Under the pieces are notes generated by a model. That model was not told the DNA's origin. It did not search any database and saw only the letters and a list, made by a program, of their open reading frames with translations. Positions 1 through 5,308 of a DNA stretch of 6,196 nucleotides are shown here, piece by piece (the first letter of the stretch is position 1; every line of letters begins with the position of its first letter). This stretch comes from an uncultured Prevotella sp. (GTDB taxonomy: Bacteria > Bacteroidota > Bacteroidia > Bacteroidales > Bacteroidaceae): positions 1 through 6,196 of the forward strand of contig CALZMK010000097.1 of NCBI GenBank assembly GCA_945788545.1, written 5' to 3'. The position numbers were made by a program, and so were the translations under genes.

Positions 1-1592
1 TCGTCAACAAACTCGATGATTCGTGGATACTTATATGGTGCAGTCACGTGCTTTACGTGATTTTGAAGTTCTTTTATCAATTCGTCTCCTGCCTTTGACA
101 TCCAGTCCTTGTGGAGTACGACTGTAGCCTTGACCACCATACCGCGGATTTCGTCGGGCACACCGGTGATGGCACACTCTACTACTGCGGGATGAGTCAT
201 AAGTGCACTCTCCACCTCAAACGGACCAATGCGATAACCGCTCGACTTGATGACATCGTCGATACGTCCCTCAAACCAATAATAGCCGTCTTCGTCACGC
301 CATGCCACATCTCCTGTGTGATATAGTCCATCGTGCCAAACATTATGTGTCAATTCGTCGTCACGATAATAATACTTGAACAGACCTACTGGTTTACCTG
401 CATTAGTCCTGACGACAATCTCACCCTTTTCACCGTCTTCGCAAGGAGTGCCATCGGGCTTAATGAGGTCGATGTCATATTGAGGATTGGGCAGACCCAT
501 GGATCCTGGTTTCGGTTTGGTCCAGGGCATCGTGCCGAGAGTCATTGTGGTCTCCGTCTGTCCGAAGCCCTCCATAAGGGATATGCCTGTGAGCTCCTTA
601 AACTTGTCGAAGACGGCAGGATTGAGTGCCTCTCCCGCAGTGCAGCAGTAGCGAAGCGACGAGAGGTCGTAATTGGAGAAGTCCTCATGGATGAGGAAAC
701 GATATACCGTAGGAGGGGCACAGAACGAGGTGATGCGGTATTTCTCTATCTGTCGCAATATCTTGTCGGCAGTGAATTTCTCATGGTCGAAGACGAATAC
801 GGCTGCTCCGGCAAACCATTGTCCATACATCTTTCCCCATACAGCCTTGCCCCAACCTGTGTCGGCAACAGTAAGGTGGATACTATCCTCACTGAGGTTG
901 TGCCAATATACTCCGGTGGTGAGATGTCCCATGGCATACAGGAAATCGTGAGCCACCATCTTGGGTTCGCCACTCGTTCCGCTGGTGAAGTACATCAGCA
1001 TAGTGTCATCGTTGTCGTTCTTCACCTCCGGACGCACGAAGGCAGGAGCGTTGTTCCACTCCTTATGCCAGTCGTGGAAACCGTCGGCTTGCTTCGGACC
1101 GATGCTGACCAGAATCTCGAGAGTGGGACTCTCGGCTCTCGAACCAGCTACCTGCTCCATTATATATTCCTCACCGGCACAGATGATAGCCTTCACACTG
1201 GCTCGGTTGTTGCGATATACGATGTCGTGGGTGGTGAGCATGTGGGTGGCGGGAATTGCCACTGCACCAATCTTGTGCAATGCAAGCATCGACAACCAGA
1301 ACTCATAGCGTCGCTTGAGTATCAGCATCACCATGTCGCCCTTGCCTATGCCAAGGCTCATGAAATAAGCTGCCGCACGATCGCTCTGCTCCTTGAGGTC
1401 CTTGAATGAGAAGCGTATGCACTCGCCCTCGTCATTCGTCCATAGGAGGGCGAGCTTTTCGGGTTTTTCCTTGGCCCACTCGTCCATAACATCATAGGCA
1501 AAATTGAAATGTTCAGGAATGATGAACTCGAGATTCTTCTCGTAGTCTTCCTGAGATGTGAATGTCGTCTGTTTTAGGAATCTTTCAATCAT
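1..1592 (-). CDS. AMP-forming acyl-CoA synthetase, ACSM/MacS-like (3' end cut off by window edge)
   Basis: Activates a carboxylic acid with ATP to an acyl-adenylate and then an acyl-CoA in the cytoplasm. Read by hand on the minus strand from ATG 1592-1590, the frame stays open for 530 codons plus two bases to the window edge. ANL-superfamily motifs appear in order: phosphate loop YFTSGTSGEPK (residues 201-211), GFGQTETT (342-349), YHTGDVAW (424-431) and the hinge GRIDDVIKSSGYRIGPFEVE (442-461). The visible part ends in APYKYPRIIEFVD, so only about 20-25 residues should be missing, including the PKTxSGK motif with the catalytic lysine. From memory, the stretches TVADTGWGKAVWGKMYGQW and SFCAPPTVYRFLI closely match the Methanosarcina MacS and animal ACSM branch, which uses medium-chain or short branched acids rather than acetate. 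The exact substrate cannot be read from the sequence. It starts 12 bp after the XRE-cupin regulator stop, so the two are probably co-transcribed. No disruption was seen. Confidence 0.93.
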   Translation of the reverse strand, partial: MIERFLKQTTFTSQEDYEKNLEFIIPEHFNFAYDVMDEWAKEKPEKLALLWTNDEGECIRFSFKDLKEQSDRAAAYFMSLGIGKGDMVMLILKRRYEFWLSMLALHKIGAVAIPATHMLTTHDIVYRNNRASVKAIICAGEEYIMEQVAGSRAESPTLEILVSIGPKQADGFHDWHKEWNNAPAFVRPEVKNDNDDTMLMYFTSGTSGEPKMVAHDFLYAMGHLTTGVYWHNLSEDSIHLTVADTGWGKAVWGKMYGQWFAGAAVFVFDHEKFTADKILRQIEKYRITSFCAPPTVYRFLIHEDFSNYDLSSLRYCCTAGEALNPAVFDKFKELTGISLMEGFGQTETTMTLGTMPWTKPKPGSMGLPNPQYDIDLIKPDGTPCEDGEKGEIVVRTNAGKPVGLFKYYYRDDELTHNVWHDGLYHTGDVAWRDEDGYYWFEGRIDDVIKSSGYRIGPFEVESALMTHPAVVECAITGVPDEIRGMVVKATVVLHKDWMSKAGDELIKELQNHVKHVTAPYKYPRIIEFVD

Positions 1593-1604
1593 AGTTGACG
1601 GGTG

Positions 1605-2159
1605 TTAAAAGATGATAGCAAGGAATTTCACTGGTGCATTGTCGAGAGCACGCATACAGTGGGGCTGAGTGGCATCGAAATAGATGCTGTCGCCGGGATT
1701 CAATACGAGAGTCTTCTTGCCAATGGTGAGTTCGAGTTTTCCTTCTGTCACAAAGTTAAACTCCTGTCCCTGGTGGGAGTTGGCATGCAGAGGATGATCG
1801 TCCGGTTTGGGCTCGACAGTCACCATAAAGGGGTCGGCAGTGCGTCCGCGGAATCCGCTGGCAAGACTCTGATACTTATACTCCTTGCGACGCTCCACAC
1901 TCATTCCCTGTCCATTGCGGGTGAGAAAATAATGACTCATGTGAGGCTCCTCGCCGAAGAGCAGTACATCAAGGGCAATGCCGTATTTCTTGGAGATTTT
2001 CTGCAGATTACTGATAGACAGCTCACCGTCTCCCGCTTCCATTCTCAGATATGTGTCGATGTCTAAATCGCACAATTGCGCAACGTCCTCGGCGGGAATG
2101 TCGAGTACGTCGCGCAGTCCACGGAGTCTTTCTCCGATTTGTTTTATTGCATCATGCAT
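1605..2159 (-). CDS. XRE-family transcriptional regulator with C-terminal cupin sensor domain
   Basis: A complete 184-residue DNA-binding regulator. Residues about 5-68 form a Cro/C1-type helix-turn-helix: IGERLRGLRDVLDIPAEDVA, then the recognition region DIDTYLRMEAGDGELSI, then LQKISKKYGIALDVLLFG. After a linker, residues about 105-184 form a single cupin_2 barrel, with NSHQGQEFNFVTEGKLEL (127-144) and PGDSIYFDATQPHCMRA (155-171). In the usual metal set (HxH, E, H) the visible residues are N127, H129, E133 and H167, so the first histidine is Asn here. Metal binding is plausible but not certain. Proteins of this design often control a neighbouring metabolic gene in response to a small ligand. 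The synthetase 12 bp downstream is the natural candidate, but the ligand is unknown. The start is the first ATG after the proC stop, 11 bp away, with no visible Shine-Dalgarno sequence. Confidence 0.93.
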   Translation of the reverse strand: MHDAIKQIGERLRGLRDVLDIPAEDVAQLCDLDIDTYLRMEAGDGELSISNLQKISKKYGIALDVLLFGEEPHMSHYFLTRNGQGMSVERRKEYKYQSLASGFRGRTADPFMVTVEPKPDDHPLHANSHQGQEFNFVTEGKLELTIGKKTLVLNPGDSIYFDATQPHCMRALDNAPVKFLAIIF

Positions 2160-2170
2160 AATATATAATG

Positions 2171-2965
2171 TTATTTGGATGATAATCCGGCTTTCAGTCC
2201 CCTGATTACGGCACTGGTGAATCCGGCGTGCTCCATCTCGTTGAGACCGCGGATAGTTACTCCACCAGGGGTTGTCACTTGGTCGATCATTGCCTCGGGA
2301 TGCTTGCCCGTGGCTTGCAGCAGTTCCACTGCACCCTTCACCGTCTGCAGCACGATGGCCTTGGCATCATCAGCCTTGAAACCGATTTCCACTCCGCCCT
2401 CTGATGCCGCACGCACATAGCGCATGGCATAGGCAATGCCGCAAGAAGCAAGGGTGGTGCCGGCAGCGAGATGTTTCTCATCGGTGATGATCACCTCACC
2501 CATACTCTCATACATCTCCTTGATGAGCTGTGTGTTCTCGGCGGAAGCATTTGCAGGAACGATGAATGTCATCGAACTGAGCAATGCAATGGCGATGTTG
2601 GGGATGACGAGGAAGAAGGGAATCATCTCCTCTCCGTCCTTCTGCAACCATTCCTTTATCTGCTCGGATGTCACTCCGGCAGCCACAACCACGAGAATCT
2701 GCTTCTTGTAGTTGAGCGACGACTTGATACCTTCGAGTACGGGTTTCACAAGCCATGGCTTCACCACCACGTTGACGATGTCCGACGACTCGGCGGCTAT
2801 GTTGTTGTCAGTAGTGATACTGGCACCTGTCTCTGCAAACTGGTCGAGCACCTTCTGCGAGGGGTCGGCGATTGTGATGTCGGAGTTCTTTGCGAAATCT
2901 CCCTTAAGCAGTCCCTGGGCTATTGCTCCGCCCATGGCTCCTGCACCGATAACTGAAACTTTCAT
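2171..2965 (-). CDS. proC: Pyrroline-5-carboxylate reductase
   Basis: Catalyses the last step of proline synthesis, NAD(P)H-dependent reduction of 1-pyrroline-5-carboxylate to proline, in the cytoplasm. The 264-residue protein has the usual family length. It opens with the Rossmann dinucleotide loop MKVSVIGAGAMGGAIAQGL (1-19), continues with NVVVKPW (65-71) and VVAAGVTSEQI (93-103), and ends with the family signature TTPGGVTIRGLNEMEHAGF (231-249) in the dimerisation domain. The frame stays open upstream to an ATG at 3067, but those 34 residues would lie inside argD and precede the Rossmann strand. ATG 2965-2963 is therefore chosen. It overlaps the argD stop as ATGA, pointing to translational coupling. 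One deviation: the usual MPNTP segment of ProC reads IPNIA (121-125). The stop lies 11 bp before the XRE-cupin regulator. Confidence 0.96.
   Translation of the reverse strand: MKVSVIGAGAMGGAIAQGLLKGDFAKNSDITIADPSQKVLDQFAETGASITTDNNIAAESSDIVNVVVKPWLVKPVLEGIKSSLNYKKQILVVVAAGVTSEQIKEWLQKDGEEMIPFFLVIPNIAIALLSSMTFIVPANASAENTQLIKEMYESMGEVIITDEKHLAAGTTLASCGIAYAMRYVRAASEGGVEIGFKADDAKAIVLQTVKGAVELLQATGKHPEAMIDQVTTPGGVTIRGLNEMEHAGFTSAVIRGLKAGLSSK
2962..2965 (-). other. argD/proC ATGA stop-start overlap
   Basis: On the minus strand the bases TTATGA hold both the argD stop (TGA, 2964-2962) and the proC start (ATG, 2965-2963). No Shine-Dalgarno-like sequence lies in the preceding bases. Translation of proC probably depends on ribosomes finishing argD, which would tie the amounts of the two enzymes together. 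The overlap is seen directly; coupling is inferred. Confidence 0.85.
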
Positions 2966-4104
2966 AATGATGATAAAATGTGTTTGAGTCTTTCTATGAA
3001 TGTGTCTGCCATCTCCTTGGTGAAGCAGAGTGGCGGCAGCAGTCGCAGGATGTTTGTGGATGCACATCCCGTAAAGATATGGTCGTCGAAGAGCAGGCGC
3101 GAGCGCACGTCCTTGTGGGGAATGTCGAGCTCAATACCTATCATCAGTCCTCGTCCGCGAACATCGACGATATGCTTTTCGCTCTTCTTAAGTTCCTGAA
3201 GCTTTTCGAGAAGATATTCACCCACCTCACGGGCGTTCTCCACGAGATTCTCCTGCTCCATCACGTCGATTACAGCCAAAGCAGCCGTACAAGCCAGATG
3301 GTTGCCACCGAAGGTAGTGCCCAACTGTCCGTATTCGGGTTTGAAGTCGGGAGAGATGAGTACTGCTCCCATGGGGAATCCGTTGCCGATGCCCTTGGCG
3401 CATGTGATAATGTCGGGACGGATGTCGAGCCACTGGTGGGCGAAGAACTTACCGCTACGGCCATAGCCGCACTGTATCTCGTCGCATATCAATATCGTTC
3501 CGTATTTCTTGCAAAGTGTCTGCAAAGCCTGTGCAAACTCCTTCGATACCATACGGATGCCTCCCACGCCTTGAATACACTCAATGATACATGCACATAC
3601 GTCACCCTTGGCCAGTTCCTTTTCCCATGCTTCGATGTCGTTGATAGGGAGATAGGTCACATGTCCACCATCGTTAATGGGGGCGATAATCTTAGGATTG
3701 TTTGTCACCTCCACAGCCAACGATGTGCGGCCATGGAATGCCTTTTCGGCTGACAGCACACGGGTGCGACCGTTTGTGAAAGATGCCAACTTCAGTGCGT
3801 TCTCGTTAGCCTCCGCACCACTGTTGATGAGGAAGAGCTGATAGTCGTCATAACCGCTTATCTTGCCAAGACGCTCTGCCAACTGCTGTTGCAATTTGTT
3901 CACCACCGAATTGGAATAGAATCCAAGCTGGTTGAGTTGCTTTGTCATCATGTCAACATAATGAGGATGGCAATGACCGATGCTTATCACTGCATGACCG
4001 CCATAGAGGTCGAGATACTCCTGGCCCTTGTCGTCCCATACCTTACAGCCCTTTCCCTGTACGATATTTATATTGAATAATGGATATACGTCGAATAACT
4101 GCAT
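2962..4104 (-). CDS. argD: N-acylornithine aminotransferase (acetyl- or succinylornithine transaminase)
   Basis: A PLP-dependent class III aminotransferase of 380 residues. It swaps an amino group between glutamate and N-acyl-glutamate semialdehyde to make N-acylornithine, the fourth step of arginine synthesis. Visible family features are INSGAEANENALKLA (93-107), FHGRTS (123-128), the cofactor aspartate in ICDEIQCGYGRSG (206-218, D208), the PLP lysine K237 in CAKGIGNGFPMGA (235-247), and TTFGGNHL (263-270). The start MQLFDVYPLFNINIV fits the short N-terminus of bacterial ArgD. The gene follows argC after a 36-bp AT-rich spacer and overlaps proC by 4 bp. Close relatives include ornithine aminotransferase and succinylornithine transaminase, which sequence alone separates poorly; the position next to argC favours ArgD. 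In Bacteroides fragilis the pathway uses N-succinyl intermediates (known from its succinylornithine transcarbamylase), so the true substrate may be the succinyl form. That is an inference. Confidence 0.95.
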   Translation of the reverse strand: MQLFDVYPLFNINIVQGKGCKVWDDKGQEYLDLYGGHAVISIGHCHPHYVDMMTKQLNQLGFYSNSVVNKLQQQLAERLGKISGYDDYQLFLINSGAEANENALKLASFTNGRTRVLSAEKAFHGRTSLAVEVTNNPKIIAPINDGGHVTYLPINDIEAWEKELAKGDVCACIIECIQGVGGIRMVSKEFAQALQTLCKKYGTILICDEIQCGYGRSGKFFAHQWLDIRPDIITCAKGIGNGFPMGAVLISPDFKPEYGQLGTTFGGNHLACTAALAVIDVMEQENLVENAREVGEYLLEKLQELKKSEKHIVDVRGRGLMIGIELDIPHKDVRSRLLFDDHIFTGCASTNILRLLPPLCFTKEMADTFIERLKHILSSL

Positions 4105-4140
4105 TATTTCTTAATTATTAATTTTTAATTCTTAATTAAT
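4105..4140. repeat. argC-argD spacer: tandem AT-rich heptamer
   Basis: The only intergenic stretch longer than 12 bp. On the plus strand, bases 4111-4138 are four consecutive copies of TTAATTN, with N = A, T, C, A. A fifth degenerate copy, TTATTTC at 4104-4110, touches the argD start codon. Only two bases in the spacer are not A or T. Read toward argD on the minus strand it is an A-rich leader with no Shine-Dalgarno sequence. Such A-rich leaders are thought to help translation initiation in Bacteroidetes. No GC-rich stem typical of a terminator is present. Confidence 0.8.
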
Positions 4141-5109
4141 TTAGAATCCGTTTGCTTTCAGCCTCAGTCCTGCTGCCTCATCTATACCAAACATGATGTT
4201 CATATTCTGAACAGCCTGACCCACGGCACCCTTGAGCAGGTTGTCGATGGTGGATGTGACGAGCAGTTTGTCACCATACTTGTCGCAATGTACAAGGGCC
4301 TTGTTGGTGTTCACCACCTGCTTCATGTCGATGGGCTTATCCACATAATGGGTGAAACGGGCATCCTTGTAGAATGCCTTATATCCCTCAACGATTTCCT
4401 CTATTGGACGATCAGTCTTGATGACCTCGGTGGCGAAGATACCACGGGTGAAGTCGCCTCGGTATGGGATGAAGTCGATGTCGGCATCCAGATGGCCTTG
4501 CACCTGACGCAGGCTCTGCTTTATCTCGGGCACATGCTGGTGGTTGAACGCCTTGTATATGCTCATATTACCCATACGCCAAGAGAAATGAGTGGTGGCA
4601 GTGGGTTTCTGACCTGCACCGGTACTTCCTGTAATGGCATTTACGGCAACGTCTTCCGTTATGAGTCCCATGTTTGCGGCGGGAAGTAGTCCCAATTGTA
4701 TGCAAGTGGCGAAGCATCCGGGGTTAGCCACATGTTGCGCCTTGGCTATTCTTTCTTTGTTGATTTCGGGAAGACCATATACGTAGTCATTGCCAGGAGC
4801 CTCAAGTCGGAAGTCCTGTGCAAGGTCGATTATTTTCACGTTCTCTGGTATGGAGTGCTCCTTGAGAAAAGCCTCACTCTTACCATGGCCGAAGCAGAAG
4901 AACACCACATCCACTTGGTCGAAAGGCATCTCGGAGGTGAACGTCAAGTTGCAGTCGCCATACAGTCCCTCGTGCACCTCAGCCACGGGATTGCCAGCAT
5001 TGCTCTCGCTGTTGGCGAAGACAATCTCAGCCTCGGGATGATTTACAAGAAGGCGGATGAGTTCGCCACCGGTATATCCGGCGGCACCTAATATTCCTAC
5101 TTTTATCAT
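4141..5109 (-). CDS. argC: N-acetyl (or N-succinyl)-gamma-glutamyl-phosphate reductase
   Basis: Catalyses NADPH-dependent reduction of N-acyl-gamma-glutamyl phosphate to N-acyl-glutamate 5-semialdehyde, the third step of arginine synthesis. The complete 322-residue protein begins with the Rossmann loop VGILGAAGYTGGELIRLL (4-21), has FCFGHGKS (71-78), and carries the active-site motif HVANPGCFATCIQLGLLP (126-143) with nucleophile Cys132. The segment NAITGSTGAGQKPTATTHFS (157-176) is also family-typical. At residues 213-224 it reads FIPYRGDFTRGI. E. coli ArgC, as I recall it, has a histidine (PHLGNFPRGI) where Tyr216 stands here; this may be a lineage variant. The start is fixed by the Rossmann strand and overlaps the stop of the PspC-type gene by 4 bp. 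The stop is followed by the heptamer spacer and then argD. Confidence 0.96.
   Translation of the reverse strand: MIKVGILGAAGYTGGELIRLLVNHPEAEIVFANSESNAGNPVAEVHEGLYGDCNLTFTSEMPFDQVDVVFFCFGHGKSEAFLKEHSIPENVKIIDLAQDFRLEAPGNDYVYGLPEINKERIAKAQHVANPGCFATCIQLGLLPAANMGLITEDVAVNAITGSTGAGQKPTATTHFSWRMGNMSIYKAFNHQHVPEIKQSLRQVQGHLDADIDFIPYRGDFTRGIFATEVIKTDRPIEEIVEGYKAFYKDARFTHYVDKPIDMKQVVNTNKALVHCDKYGDKLLVTSTIDNLLKGAVGQAVQNMNIMFGIDEAAGLRLKANGF
5106..5109 (-). other. PspC-gene/argC ATGA stop-start overlap
   Basis: The minus-strand bases CAATGATA hold the stop of the PspC-type gene (TGA, 5108-5106) and the argC start (ATG, 5109-5107). Ribosomes ending the small gene can restart on argC. This supports the small open reading frame being a translated gene whose expression is linked to argC. 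Confidence 0.85.
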
Positions 5110-5303
5110 TGCACCTTGTATTTACTCGGGATAATCCAATAGAGAATGGGATAGAGGATAATGCCGCAGAAAGCGGTGCAGAGCGTGAGCACTGCATAAA
5201 TCACTCTTACTATCGTGGGGTCGAGACCGATATATTCGGCAAATCCTCCACATACGCCTCCTAATACTCTCTGGTCGGAAAGCGTGAGTCTCTTCTCGTT
5301 CAT
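5106..5303 (-). CDS. Small PspC-domain inner-membrane protein
   Basis: A 65-residue protein made almost entirely of one PspC domain. Residues 2-17 hold a charged start leading into RVLGGVCGGFAEYIGLDP (12-29), the hallmark of the family, followed by TIVRVIYAVL (30-39). A hydrophobic stretch from about residue 34 to 59 ends in YPILYWIIPSKYK, which is probably one membrane-spanning helix with a positively charged tail. PspC proteins are named for the phage-shock response, where PspC helps sense envelope stress, but stand-alone short versions are common and mostly uncharacterised. The gene starts 5 bp after the argG stop and overlaps argC by 4 bp, so it is an integral part of the arginine transcript. 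No partner psp gene is visible. The reason for a membrane protein here is unknown. The domain call is firm, the function is not. Confidence 0.9.
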   Translation of the reverse strand: MNEKRLTLSDQRVLGGVCGGFAEYIGLDPTIVRVIYAVLTLCTAFCGIILYPILYWIIPSKYKVQ

Positions 5304-5308
5304 TGTGT

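Noticed and set aside
333..1409. Long plus-strand open frame of 358 codons opposite the acyl-CoA synthetase
   Set aside because: It lies antisense to a gene with all ANL motifs in order, and its translation is rich in Cys, His and Ser with no recognisable domain. It is a shadow of the minus-strand coding pattern.
1751..1758. TAACTTTG on the minus strand, matching the Bacteroidetes -7 element TAnnTTTG
   Set aside because: It lies inside the cupin domain coding sequence, no TTTG is found at the expected upstream distance, and a single 8-bp degenerate match is expected by chance.
2966..3067. Upstream extension of proC to an ATG at 3067
   Set aside because: It would overlap argD by about 100 bp and add 34 residues of low-complexity His/Thr/Ala sequence before the Rossmann strand. 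The internal ATG at 2965 gives the normal family length.
4105..4140. AT-rich spacer as an intrinsic terminator or promoter between argC and argD
   Set aside because: There is no GC-containing stem followed by a T-run and no TAnnTTTG element. Any fold of this A/T-only sequence would be weak.
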